Made by a program: the position numbers and the translations under genes
Part shown: piece by piece, positions 35,312-42,993 of the stretch
Layout of the letters: each line of letters opens with the position of its first letter
Position numbering within the stretch: position 1 is the first letter of the stretch
NCBI GenBank assembly: GCA_016283615.1
Contig: JAEENG010000032.1
Span: forward strand, 1 to 64,000
Reading direction: 5' to 3'
DNA length: 64,000 nt
From: Treponema sp.
GTDB taxonomy: Bacteria > Spirochaetota > Spirochaetia > Treponematales > Treponemataceae
Notes under the pieces: generated by a model
Seen by the model: the letters and a program-made list of their open reading frames with translations, nothing else
Database searches by the model: none
What the model was told of the DNA's origin: nothing

Positions 35312-37156
35312 TTACATTTTGTCTGCTTCCATGAGCATATTTGTTTCCCATTCAAGAAGTTCTGCTTCCTGCTGGGGATTGTCACCTTTTACATCACACA
35401 TTATGCGGAATACAGGTTCTGTTCCGCTGCCGCGCATCCAGATAAATGCGAGCGGTGCGCCTTCTTTATCCTTGAATATAATTTTGAGGCCGCCTTTTCC
35501 GCTTTTTGAATAATCATCAACATTGCGTGTTTCTTTAGTTCCGTTTGTGATGACTGCTTCGTATGAGCAGATTCCGCAGCGTCCGGCAAGACTATCTTTC
35601 TTTTGAGCCCATTCGCGTTCAAAAATCTTCTGAAAGTTTGCCTTGAGTGCTGCGTGTGATTCTGTCCTGATGTGAAGAACAGCGCGTTTTTCGCTTACAC
35701 CTGTAGTTGTGTACTTTGGCAGTGTCTGAATTATATCGCGTAAAGTAAAGTTTTCCTTGTATTTGTCGCTCTGACCGCTTGCGTCGCACCACAAGTGGAA
35801 AAGTCCCTTGTGTTCGGTGCCGGCGATTGTCTCGTCGCGAAGTGCAAGGAGTTTAACGAGGGCAAATATAGTACAGATCGGGTCGCGGACTGCAGACGGG
35901 TGGGTAATGTTACCGCCGTTTGAGCCTTCGCCCAGAATCCGCACTTCATATCCTTCGGCGCGCTTTTCGCGGGCAAGGTTTACTACGTTTGCTTCTCCGA
36001 CTTCTGCACGGAAAACTTTTGCGCCAAAACTTTCTGCAATTTCGTCTATGCGCATCGAAGTAGGTCCGTTTACAGCTACACCGATTTTATTGAGGCTTTG
36101 CTGCTGCAAAAGCTGCTGTGCCTTGTTTACAAGCCCGTGAACTTCTGACGGAGCGGCCGAGTATACGCTGAATGCAACTTCTGAAAGAACTGAAAGTGCA
36201 AATACTTCCTGTGCCTTTAAAACCTTTGCCTTTTCTTCAAGTTCGTCCCAGTAAACGATGTTGCCACGGTCACCGTCACAGTCAGGCATGTAGCCCAGGA
36301 TACAGTGCTCGTCGCCGTGAGCGTGGCAGTTTTCCATTTCTTTTGCACACCAGATTAAGTTTTCCGGTTCCGGGATGATGCCGTGGGCAATCTGGCCCGG
36401 CTTTCCGTAAATTGTGTTGAATGTGATTCCGCACTCATCGAGGAAAGACGAATCAATCGACATTGTGCGTGCCGAACCGTTCATATCGCAAATGATGGAA
36501 ATCGGATTTGAAATTATTGCCTGTCTCAGGCGGGCAAAGAATGCGTTCTGTTTAGGGATATAATCAGTGCCAGAAATTACCTGTTTGGCAAAGTTTCTGT
36601 ACACTGTAAGTGAAGTTCTTTTTGAAGCGACACTTTCTGCAAAAACCCAGTCAAGGTCGATATCAGAAGCACCTTCGATGAGGGATTTTGCGTGTTCAAG
36701 AGCATCCGGGCTGTGACATTTCTGTTCAAAAACTGCAACGAGTTTTGCGTTTTCCTGGCCATTTAAAACACCGCCGTCATTGAGACCGAATTTGATTCCG
36801 TTGTGTCCGATCGGGTTGTGGGATGCTGAAATATAAACAAAGGCGTCTACTGAGTGAGAGTAGGCCATGATTTCCGGGGATGCGATAATTCCTGTGTATG
36901 AAACTGCAACTTTTTTTGCATCAAATACACGGAGCATGATGTTTGCGATGGCAGGACCTGTTGGTCTTGTGTCCATACCAAGCGCGATAAAAGGGGATTT
37001 GTTTTTTGAAAGAATGTATTCGGCAAAGGTCTCGGCTGCAAGGGCTGCAATGATTCTGTTTTCCTGTCCGATTTCGCCGTTTGTATCGTTCTCGTCTCCT
37101 GACTCGGCAAATACCTTTCGCCAGCCGGAAGCGGATGTAATCATATTATGTTCCAT
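35312..37156 (-). CDS. Phosphohexomutase family protein 2 (divergent)
   Basis: A 614-residue member of the same superfamily as the next gene. It carries FVYISASHNPIGHNGIKFG (active serine), MPDCDGDRGNIVY (metal loop), the GEGSNGGN sugar loop and MRGSGTEPVFRIM (phosphate loop). Sequence between motifs differs strongly from mutase 1, so the substrate probably differs. Phosphoglucosamine, phosphomannose and glucose 1,6-bisphosphate synthesis are possibilities. ATG 37156 is used here; ATG 37144 is an alternative, and neither has a strong ribosome site. A good promoter sits just upstream. Confidence 0.88.
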   Translation of the reverse strand: MEHNMITSASGWRKVFAESGDENDTNGEIGQENRIIAALAAETFAEYILSKNKSPFIALGMDTRPTGPAIANIMLRVFDAKKVAVSYTGIIASPEIMAYSHSVDAFVYISASHNPIGHNGIKFGLNDGGVLNGQENAKLVAVFEQKCHSPDALEHAKSLIEGASDIDLDWVFAESVASKRTSLTVYRNFAKQVISGTDYIPKQNAFFARLRQAIISNPISIICDMNGSARTMSIDSSFLDECGITFNTIYGKPGQIAHGIIPEPENLIWCAKEMENCHAHGDEHCILGYMPDCDGDRGNIVYWDELEEKAKVLKAQEVFALSVLSEVAFSVYSAAPSEVHGLVNKAQQLLQQQSLNKIGVAVNGPTSMRIDEIAESFGAKVFRAEVGEANVVNLAREKRAEGYEVRILGEGSNGGNITHPSAVRDPICTIFALVKLLALRDETIAGTEHKGLFHLWCDASGQSDKYKENFTLRDIIQTLPKYTTTGVSEKRAVLHIRTESHAALKANFQKIFEREWAQKKDSLAGRCGICSYEAVITNGTKETRNVDDYSKSGKGGLKIIFKDKEGAPLAFIWMRGSGTEPVFRIMCDVKGDNPQQEAELLEWETNMLMEADKM

Positions 37157-37167
37157 AATTGAATTTA

Positions 37168-37196
37168 ATTATAATACTGAATGGACAAAATCGCAA
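37168..37196 (-). promoter_or_regulatory. Promoter of the phosphohexomutase genes
   Basis: On the minus strand TTGCGA (37196-37191), a 17-base gap and a perfect TATAAT (37173-37168) lie 11 bases before ATG 37156. The mRNA leader would be very short. Confidence 0.6.
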
Positions 37197-37229
37197 TCTA
37201 AAGAGGCTCCGGCTTGTGTTAATTCAATA

Positions 37230-38087
37230 CTAAAAAGCGTCGATCGTGTAGGTCAACGATTTTTCTTTTCCGAGAATGTCGCCTGCGATAATTGTGATTT
37301 TATTGTGTCCCTTTGGAATCGTAACTTCGGCCAGAAGCTGTCTTTTGAGGTTCGGGTACACCTGTTTTGAAGTGTAACTTTTCTTTCCGGATGTTGAAAT
37401 CTGACCTTTCTGCTGAATCAGTGTATCGTAAGTGATTGAATCCACCGCGGCTCCGTTTATTAAAACTGTGGTTTTGTACGGAGTTGCGTTTGACTGGCGG
37501 TCCATGTAAAGCTTGTAAGTGCCTGACTGAAGAAGTTTTTGTGTGTTCAAATCAAAGTTCTGGCCTTTTGAATTCAACGCGCTGACATTTCTTATAAAAA
37601 GCTGTGTTTCGTTTCCGAATCTCGGCATCAGGATACGCGGGTTTACATAGTTTTTTGCCGCAACGTCAACAACCTGAAATTCAAGAAGGGCGTTTCCTTC
37701 CTGCCAGCCTGAGTTTCCGCAGCTGCCAAGGGGAGTTCCGCTTTGAACAGATTTTAATTCATAACGCATGTCCTGTTCTTCAGCTGAAAGGTTTGCGTAA
37801 ACTGTGAGCATATTGTCTTCGTGGGCAATGATTACGGTGTTTCCGAGAGTGCTTTCAAAAAGGTCGTCTTCGTCATGTTCGCTCAAAACGCAGGTAACAT
37901 AACCTTTTTCTGCCGCCTTGATTTCTTCGCTTCCGGAAAATACAAGGGAAGGGCTTAAAAGTTCTCCGCGCGGCTGCCCGAAATACACGGAAAAAGTGTC
38001 GGACATAATTTCGTTCTGGGGCCAGTCAAAGGCAAAAACTGCTGATGTGATGAGTGAGAGAATCAGAATTGAATTTAATTTTTTCAT
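37230..38087 (-). CDS. Exported protein with degenerate LytM/M23-like domain
   Basis: A 285-residue protein with a signal peptide (1-19, ending VFA). Residues about 45-165 follow the M23 peptidase fold: KAAEKGYVTCV, then GNTVIIAHEDNMLTVYANLS and SGTPLGSCGNSGWQEGN. The zinc ligands are replaced (YANLS for YAHLS, LLEFQV for HLHFEV), so hydrolysis is unlikely. The C-terminal half is beta-rich and resembles an Ig-like domain. It is probably a peptidoglycan-binding or activator protein. It follows the beta-propeller-like membrane protein gene by 12 bases. Confidence 0.75.
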   Translation of the reverse strand: MKKLNSILILSLITSAVFAFDWPQNEIMSDTFSVYFGQPRGELLSPSLVFSGSEEIKAAEKGYVTCVLSEHDEDDLFESTLGNTVIIAHEDNMLTVYANLSAEEQDMRYELKSVQSGTPLGSCGNSGWQEGNALLEFQVVDVAAKNYVNPRILMPRFGNETQLFIRNVSALNSKGQNFDLNTQKLLQSGTYKLYMDRQSNATPYKTTVLINGAAVDSITYDTLIQQKGQISTSGKKSYTSKQVYPNLKRQLLAEVTIPKGHNKITIIAGDILGKEKSLTYTIDAF

Positions 38088-38099
38088 TTTTTGCCCCGT

Positions 38100-39173
38100 T
38101 TATTTATATTGAAATTCCATGCAGCTGATTGAAGAATCTTTTCCGACAAACAGTTTGTTTGAGTGTACCTTGATAAAGGCGTGGTCTGCCTTAAAACTGA
38201 AGCTTCCTGTGTACACAGAGTATTTTTCAAGGACAGAAACAGTGTACTGTCCGTCAGTCTTGCTCAGAATAAAAACAGTGTCGCTGTCGTCAGAGAGTTG
38301 AATCGAAAGAATCGCGCCGTTGATTTTTATGTGCGTGATTTTGAGTCTGCTGATATCAACAACTCCAAGTCCGTCTTTATATGCAAAAAAACATCTGCTT
38401 GAGTCTTCAGAAAACACGACCGGAACCTGACGGCTGGTAGAACTTTTTAAAAACTCGTGGAATTCGATTGTGCCCGTTCCGTTTTTGCGGCTTGCAAGGA
38501 CAAAGCGCTGTCCGTCCTGTCCGCTTACGGTTGCGTAATATTTTGCGTCTTTGGAAATTGCGGCGCCGAGAATTACTTCGTATTTACTTCCGCCCGGAGA
38601 GTATTTGTCGAGAATTGTTCCGTTGTTGTCAAAGGTGATTACTGTTCCGTCGGCGTAGCCTGCGATAACTCCGTTTTCTGAAGAAGAAAATGCTGTAATC
38701 GGGGCGTAGTTTTCAAAACTCCAGTGTACGGTTCCGTCGTCATTCAAGGCAGAAAAGGCGTTTCCGCCCGGAAGCATCAGATACTTGCGGTCCTGCTGAA
38801 AGAAAGGAAAGCCTTCAAGTTCAATCTGGCCTGCCTGTGAGCCGTCCGGATTGTTGAATTTGATAGGTTTTCCGTTTGAGCCGTAAACTGCGTAGGAAGA
38901 CGGGCTGATGGTGACCTTATACGGAAAAGTAAATACGTTGGAAATGATTCCGTCTTCGGTAAAATAACCTGCGTTCTGTCCGATTTTGAATGGAATTTTG
39001 TTTTTGTCAGCGGCCTGTTCTGCGTTTGCCGAAACACGGTTTGCGTCTACCGTCCATTTTGAAATAAAGTGTGCTTCTTTTGAAAGTGGTCTTGCGGCCA
39101 GAATTATATACAAAACTGAAAGTGTTATTCCGAGCGGAATTGCGATATTTGCCTTTTTTTCCATGAAAACCAT
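38100..39173 (-). CDS. Membrane-anchored beta-propeller-like protein
   Basis: A 357-residue protein with one N-terminal membrane segment (about 9-28, IAIPLGITLSVLYIILAA). The rest is mostly beta-strands resembling WD40 or PQQ blades: LNDDGTVHWSFENYAPIT, GVIAGYADGTVITFDNNG and KDAKYYATVSGQDGQRF. Such domains act as scaffolds. It probably faces the periplasm next to the degenerate LytM protein made from the following gene. ATG 39164 is an alternative start. The -10 box of the divergent cdd promoter lies within and next to the first codon. Specific function unknown. Confidence 0.7.
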   Translation of the reverse strand: MVFMEKKANIAIPLGITLSVLYIILAARPLSKEAHFISKWTVDANRVSANAEQAADKNKIPFKIGQNAGYFTEDGIISNVFTFPYKVTISPSSYAVYGSNGKPIKFNNPDGSQAGQIELEGFPFFQQDRKYLMLPGGNAFSALNDDGTVHWSFENYAPITAFSSSENGVIAGYADGTVITFDNNGTILDKYSPGGSKYEVILGAAISKDAKYYATVSGQDGQRFVLASRKNGTGTIEFHEFLKSSTSRQVPVVFSEDSSRCFFAYKDGLGVVDISRLKITHIKINGAILSIQLSDDSDTVFILSKTDGQYTVSVLEKYSVYTGSFSFKADHAFIKVHSNKLFVGKDSSISCMEFQYK

Positions 39174-39181
39174 GTTATAAT
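39173..39181 (+). promoter_or_regulatory. Extended -10 promoter element before cdd
   Basis: TGTTATAAT is an exact extended -10 box 46 bases before the cdd ATG at 39228. It abuts the start codon of the divergent gene. The same nine bases precede the FIST gene. Confidence 0.5.
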
Positions 39182-39227
39182 GTTAAAAATAAGAAGTCAA
39201 TAAATGCAGTTGAATAGAGGTGGCAAA

Positions 39228-39641
39228 ATGGATATCAAAAAAGAAAAACTTGAAGAATTATTTTTGCATGCACTTCAGGCATCAAAAAACTCATATTCGC
39301 CGTACTCAAAGTTTCCGGTAGGAGCAGCGATTCTTACCGAGGACGGAGTTGAATACACCGGCTGTAATGTGGAAAACCGCTCATACGGTTTGACAAACTG
39401 TGCCGAAAGAACTGCTGTGTTTAAAGCTGCTTCTGAAGGTCACCGGCGTATTGCCGCTGTAGCGATTGCAGCTCCAAAGGCAGATTATCCTGTCGGGCCA
39501 TGCGGTGCCTGCCGTCAGGTTCTTACTGAATTCGCTCAGAATGATGTGCCTGTAATTTTTGGTTCAAAAATCGAAAACTGTCAGATCAGGACCCTCGGAG
39601 AGCTTTATCCTTTTGACTCCCTGCACGAACTTGCAGATTAA
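39228..39641 (+). CDS. cdd: Cytidine deaminase
   Basis: A 137-residue zinc enzyme that turns cytidine or deoxycytidine into uridine forms for pyrimidine salvage. The zinc motif is complete: NCAERTAVF (Cys and catalytic Glu) and GPCGACRQVL (two Cys). SPYSKFPVGAA is also typical. I chose ATG 39228 because GAGGTGG lies just upstream, and the protein then has normal length; an upstream ATG at 39204 would add eight odd residues. Confidence 0.95.
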   Translation: MDIKKEKLEELFLHALQASKNSYSPYSKFPVGAAILTEDGVEYTGCNVENRSYGLTNCAERTAVFKAASEGHRRIAAVAIAAPKADYPVGPCGACRQVLTEFAQNDVPVIFGSKIENCQIRTLGELYPFDSLHELAD

Positions 39642-39662
39642 ACGATGTCGGAAAAATCTTCC

Positions 39663-39691
39663 TTGACAAAATACCGCAAGAAATGCAAAAT
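39663..39691 (+). promoter_or_regulatory. Promoter of the HTH-EIIA gene
   Basis: A perfect TTGACA (39663-39668), a 17-base gap and CAAAAT (39686-39691) lie 45 bases before the ATG at 39737. The -35 is strong and the -10 weak. Confidence 0.5.
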
Positions 39692-39736
39692 ACAGTAATA
39701 AACAACATAAAAAAAGAATAATCAGAGGGATAAATC

Positions 39737-40390
39737 ATGGAAGATGATATTCTTACTATCGAAGAAGTGGCAAAATATCTCAGGGTATCTGAACGCACAG
39801 TTTACGACTGGGCTCAGAAAGGGGAAATTCCATCAGGAAAGATTGGAACCGTTTGGAGATTCAAAAAATCAGAAATCGAAAAATGGGTTAACGAACGTCT
39901 TTCTTCAAACCAGAAAAAAGAAGAACCAAATCCGACAGTACTCGTAAAAAACATTCTCGCTCCGGAGAGAATCGTATTTATTGATCATACAACAAAACGC
40001 GATGCAATCGTTGAACTTGCAAATAACCTGAGCACAGCTCCTCAGGTAAAATACAAGGACGAACTTGTAAGCGAAATTCTCAAGCGCGAAGAATTGATGT
40101 CTACAGCAATCGGCCGCGGAATTGCAATTCCTCACGTAAGGCTTTCTTCAGTTACTGACCTTGTAATGAGCGTTGGTATCTGCCGCAACGACATCATTGA
40201 CTTTCAGACAATCGATGAAATCCCGGTTCGCATTCTTATTATGATTGCAGCGGCTTATAACCAGCACACATATTATCTTCAGACCCTGAGTTTCTTCAGT
40301 TCAAAACTCAAGGAAAAACAGCTCCGCGATGCACTGCTCGCCGCTAAAACTTCTGAAGAAGCATACGAACTCTTAACAAAAGATAACTAA
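39737..40390 (+). CDS. Excisionase-type HTH fused to a PTS EIIA (PtsN-like) domain
   Basis: A 217-residue two-domain protein. Residues 5-53 are a MerR/excisionase-type helix-turn-helix (LTIEEVAKYLRVSERTVYDW, then IGTVWRFKKSEIEKWV). After a short Lys/Glu linker, residues about 68-215 are a mannitol/nitrogen-class EIIA domain with its phospho-accepting histidine in GRGIAIPHVRL (H133). EIIA-Ntr proteins sense phosphate flow through PTS phosphotransferases. Here the signal could change DNA binding directly. No EI, HPr or permease gene is adjacent. Its stop overlaps the convergent gene by 4 bases. Confidence 0.88.
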   Translation: MEDDILTIEEVAKYLRVSERTVYDWAQKGEIPSGKIGTVWRFKKSEIEKWVNERLSSNQKKEEPNPTVLVKNILAPERIVFIDHTTKRDAIVELANNLSTAPQVKYKDELVSEILKREELMSTAIGRGIAIPHVRLSSVTDLVMSVGICRNDIIDFQTIDEIPVRILIMIAAAYNQHTYYLQTLSFFSSKLKEKQLRDALLAAKTSEEAYELLTKDN

Positions 40391-41568
40391 TCATATAATT
40401 CGACAGGAATCCACTTGCTTCTGTCCTGCATGTTGGCGCTTATCATGCCCCATGTAAGGTCTTTGGCGGTGGTTTCTCCTGTCAGATATTTTTTTCCGTC
40501 CAGTTCAAAATACTGTCCCTGTTTTCCTTCCAGATAAACACCTGCCATCGCATGGCTGTATTCAACAGAAATGTACATAACGCTGTCTATATTCATGTTT
40601 TTGAATAATGTCATTAAAAGCATCGAACGGCTGTCACAGTCGCTTCCACTTCCTGCAAGAACTGCCGGTATGTTTGTAAAATCTGCTTTATCCGGTGTTG
40701 CAGAAGCCCTTTCGTAGCCGAATCCCTGTGTCCAGGTTAAAAGAGCCTGTGCGACTGTAAGTTCGTCGGCTTCCGAATTGAAGAGGGCTGAAGAAATGTC
40801 AAAGGCCGGCTTTTTAACGCGTCCCATTGCGTCTTTTGCAATAAGGCGGTAAAAACGTTGCCACGCTTCTTTCCAAAGGTTTGTGCTTGCAAAGATTTTG
40901 AATACGGCAAATTCGCGGTCTACGACAAACTGATTTGCCTGGCTGTCGTCTTTATCGATTTGAGTTTTGATTTTTTGTCCCGCGATATTGAGTGTAATGT
41001 CTACAGGACTTGTTTTTGGGAATGCGAATGTTGTGATAATGCCTGCTTCGCGTCTGCTTGCGCGGTCAATCATTATTGAATCCATTATCGAAAGCAGAAA
41101 CTGTTCGAGGTCGTAAAACTTGTCTTTGGGGCAGTAGCTTATAACGCACAGATAGTCTGTCTCTGACGGAAGCGGAATGCAGACTGCCCAGCCCTGCATT
41201 TCCTGTCCGAGTACATTTTGAGGAACAGAGATTTTGCTTAAACTGCAGTCCCGGTTGCGCCAGCGCACTTCGGAAACTTCTCCTGATGCGGAGAGTTTTT
41301 TCAGGGTTGAATTCAAACAGTCTGCGCTGTTTTTTGTTGAATCTGACGGCCAAACCCTGATAACAGCCTGCACTGGAACCATTGTGTGTTCAAATAAAAC
41401 GGAGCGTTCGTCCTGTGTACAGTCTGCGATGGAAAATCCTTCAGGAAAGTCAATCGAGTATCCGTAAATATCGCTTGAAATAACTTCTGCATTGAGCGGT
41501 GTAAAAAGCAATAAAGTTATTGCAATAAAGAAAAGTCCAAAAAGATTATTTTTTCTTTCAGTTTTCAT
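40387..41568 (-). CDS. Exported transglutaminase-like protein
   Basis: A 393-residue protein with a signal peptide (about 1-27, ending LNA). The C-terminal third resembles a transglutaminase/cysteine-protease fold: the Cys in GSDCDSRSMLLMTLF, the His in EYSHAMAGV, and an acidic residue in the FELDGKKYLTGETT block. The N-terminal half (GYSIDFPEGFSI) is an unassigned beta-rich region. It may crosslink or cleave envelope proteins or peptidoglycan peptides. It is transcribed away from the pseudouridine synthase gene. The fold call rests on spaced catalytic residues, so it is moderate. Confidence 0.7.
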   Translation of the reverse strand: MKTERKNNLFGLFFIAITLLLFTPLNAEVISSDIYGYSIDFPEGFSIADCTQDERSVLFEHTMVPVQAVIRVWPSDSTKNSADCLNSTLKKLSASGEVSEVRWRNRDCSLSKISVPQNVLGQEMQGWAVCIPLPSETDYLCVISYCPKDKFYDLEQFLLSIMDSIMIDRASRREAGIITTFAFPKTSPVDITLNIAGQKIKTQIDKDDSQANQFVVDREFAVFKIFASTNLWKEAWQRFYRLIAKDAMGRVKKPAFDISSALFNSEADELTVAQALLTWTQGFGYERASATPDKADFTNIPAVLAGSGSDCDSRSMLLMTLFKNMNIDSVMYISVEYSHAMAGVYLEGKQGQYFELDGKKYLTGETTAKDLTWGMISANMQDRSKWIPVELYD

Positions 41569-41590
41569 ATTTCCTCTTGTTCGCTATAAT
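41562..41590 (+). promoter_or_regulatory. Promoter of the pseudouridine synthase gene
   Basis: TTTTCA (41562-41567), a 17-base gap and a perfect TATAAT (41585-41590) end only 8 bases before the ATG at 41599. The transcript would start at or within a few bases of the start codon. No ribosome site is present. Confidence 0.55.
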
Positions 41591-41598
41591 ATCTTCGG

Positions 41599-42384
41599 AT
41601 GAAAGACACTCTTATTATATACGAAAATTCCGAGATTCTCATTGTTTACAAAGAAGCCGGTGTCTCTGTGCAGGGCGGTCAGGGAATCAAATATCCGCTG
41701 GATGAAGAACTTTCAAAACAGCTCGGATACAAGATTTACCTTGTTCACCGCCTTGATAAGGAAACGTCCGGGCTCCTTGTGGTTGCAAAAAATCCCGCAG
41801 CCGCAAACAAATGGACTAAACTTATTGCGACAAAAAAAGTTACAAAAAATTACCTCGCAGTCTGCTTTGGAAATCCTTTTGTCAACGGAAAGGAAAGCTT
41901 GAGCGGAGTCCTGTCCGATTCAATAAAAAAAGACGGGCGCGATTTGGAAGCAAGTACTCATTTTAAAGTCCTTTCTTCCAGAACTGTTGAACTTCCGCCT
42001 CCCGCTGAACAGGGGCCCGCCGCAGACACAGCCGCTCCCGCCGCACAGAGGCCCGCCGCCGCACAGGGGCCCGCCGCAGACACAGCCGCTCCGGAATTCC
42101 TCAGACTCAGTGCACTTTCTTTAACCCTTGATACCGGCAGAATGCACCAGATCCGTATACATCTTGGCAGGGCGAATGCACCGATTGCAGGCGATGACAA
42201 GCACGGAAACTTTAAGTTCAATAAACTTGCCCGTAAACTCGGCATTAAAAAACTCTGCCTTATAGCTTATGAACTGACAATTAACGATGCGGGCAAAAAG
42301 ATGACTTTCCGGTCGCCGGTTCCTGAGCACATGAAAGAAGCGATGGCGCTCTGCGGGTTTGAAGAAGGGCAGTTAGGCAAGTAA
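41599..42384 (+). CDS. RluA-family RNA pseudouridine synthase
   Basis: A 261-residue enzyme that isomerises uridine in rRNA or tRNA. The catalytic Asp lies in VHRLDKETSGLLVVAKN. GRMHQIRIHLGRANAPIAGDDKHG and the C-terminal RSPVPEHM also match. No S4 domain is present. An Ala/Pro-rich repeat insert (residues about 134-166, holding GPAADTAAP twice) sits between core strands and is far richer in GC than the rest. The start has no ribosome site and the promoter is immediately upstream. The target RNA is not deducible. Confidence 0.88.
   Translation: MKDTLIIYENSEILIVYKEAGVSVQGGQGIKYPLDEELSKQLGYKIYLVHRLDKETSGLLVVAKNPAAANKWTKLIATKKVTKNYLAVCFGNPFVNGKESLSGVLSDSIKKDGRDLEASTHFKVLSSRTVELPPPAEQGPAADTAAPAAQRPAAAQGPAADTAAPEFLRLSALSLTLDTGRMHQIRIHLGRANAPIAGDDKHGNFKFNKLARKLGIKKLCLIAYELTINDAGKKMTFRSPVPEHMKEAMALCGFEEGQLGK
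42009..42092. repeat. GC-rich coding repeat inside the pseudouridine synthase gene
   Basis: A 30-base unit starting ACAGGGGCCCGCCGCAGACA occurs identically at 42009-42038 and 42063-42092, 54 bases (18 codons) apart. A partial, diverged copy lies between them. It encodes the Ala/Pro linker. Copy-number change would be in frame. Confidence 0.9.
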
Positions 42385-42396
42385 AATCAAAGGTTG

Positions 42397-42425
42397 TTGA
42401 CACTTTTTTGCCAAAGAGTTATATT
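42397..42425 (+). promoter_or_regulatory. Strong promoter of the rimP-pnp operon
   Basis: A perfect TTGACA (42397-42402), a 17-base gap and TATATT (42420-42425) precede rimP. This is the best sigma70 match in the window. The leader to the rimP ATG is about 75 bases. Confidence 0.8.
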
Positions 42426-42452
42426 AGATGTACATTTTAATAGAAATATTTA

Positions 42453-42486
42453 AATGGATCCGCGCAAACGGGTCCATTTTTGTTTT
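42453..42486 (+). terminator. Leader terminator-like hairpin (possible attenuator) before rimP
   Basis: AATGGATCCG (42453-42462) pairs with CGGGTCCATT (42469-42478), ten pairs with one G-U, over a 6-base loop. TTTTTGTTTT follows. It lies between the promoter and the rimP start, so it could attenuate the whole operon. An alternative ATG at 42454 lies in the hairpin and is unlikely to be the start. Confidence 0.65.
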
Positions 42487-42507
42487 GCAGGAAAGTCAGA
42501 GAAAATT

Positions 42508-42981
42508 ATGGATTATATTGCACTTGATACTATCCCTCATTATTCAGAGTGCGAAAGCATTGTCAGTGAGCTTGGTTATCATCTTGTAGAATTAAAACTC
42601 TCAAGACAGGGAAAAACTACCCATATTCTTGCCACCATTACTGCAGAAGATCCTTCTGTGAGTATCGGTGTAAATGACTGCTCCAAAGTGCATAAGATTC
42701 TTCTTCCAAAAATTGAAGAAATACTTGGAACTGATGACACCTACATGGAACTTTCTTCACCTGGAATGGAGCGAAACTTTAAGAATGCGGCTGAATTTGC
42801 TCTTTTTAAGGGCAGACAGGTTCGTGTGTGGGACAAAACTGTAACAGACTGGGTCGGCGGAATCGTTGTTGATTCTGACGATAAGTCAATTACTCTGGAA
42901 ATTACGCAGGACGACGGTTCTTCCGTACAAAAGACCGTAGCCTACGTTGATATAGCAAAAGCAAAATTTATTCATTTGTAG
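42508..42981 (+). CDS. rimP: Ribosome maturation factor RimP
   Basis: A 157-residue protein needed for assembly of the small ribosomal subunit. The pattern ESIVSELGYHLVELKLSRQG, then SIGVNDCSKVHKILLP and YMELSSPGMERNF is typical. I chose ATG 42508 because the family starts a few residues before the first helix. The in-frame ATG 42454 would add 18 residues encoded by the leader hairpin. The ribosome site is weak. nusA follows after 12 bases. Confidence 0.9.
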   Translation: MDYIALDTIPHYSECESIVSELGYHLVELKLSRQGKTTHILATITAEDPSVSIGVNDCSKVHKILLPKIEEILGTDDTYMELSSPGMERNFKNAAEFALFKGRQVRVWDKTVTDWVGGIVVDSDDKSITLEITQDDGSSVQKTVAYVDIAKAKFIHL

Positions 42982-42993
42982 GAGGCTTGAAAT

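Noticed and set aside
42454-42507. Upstream in-frame ATG as the rimP start
   Set aside because: It lies within the leader hairpin, has no ribosome site, and adds residues not found in the family.
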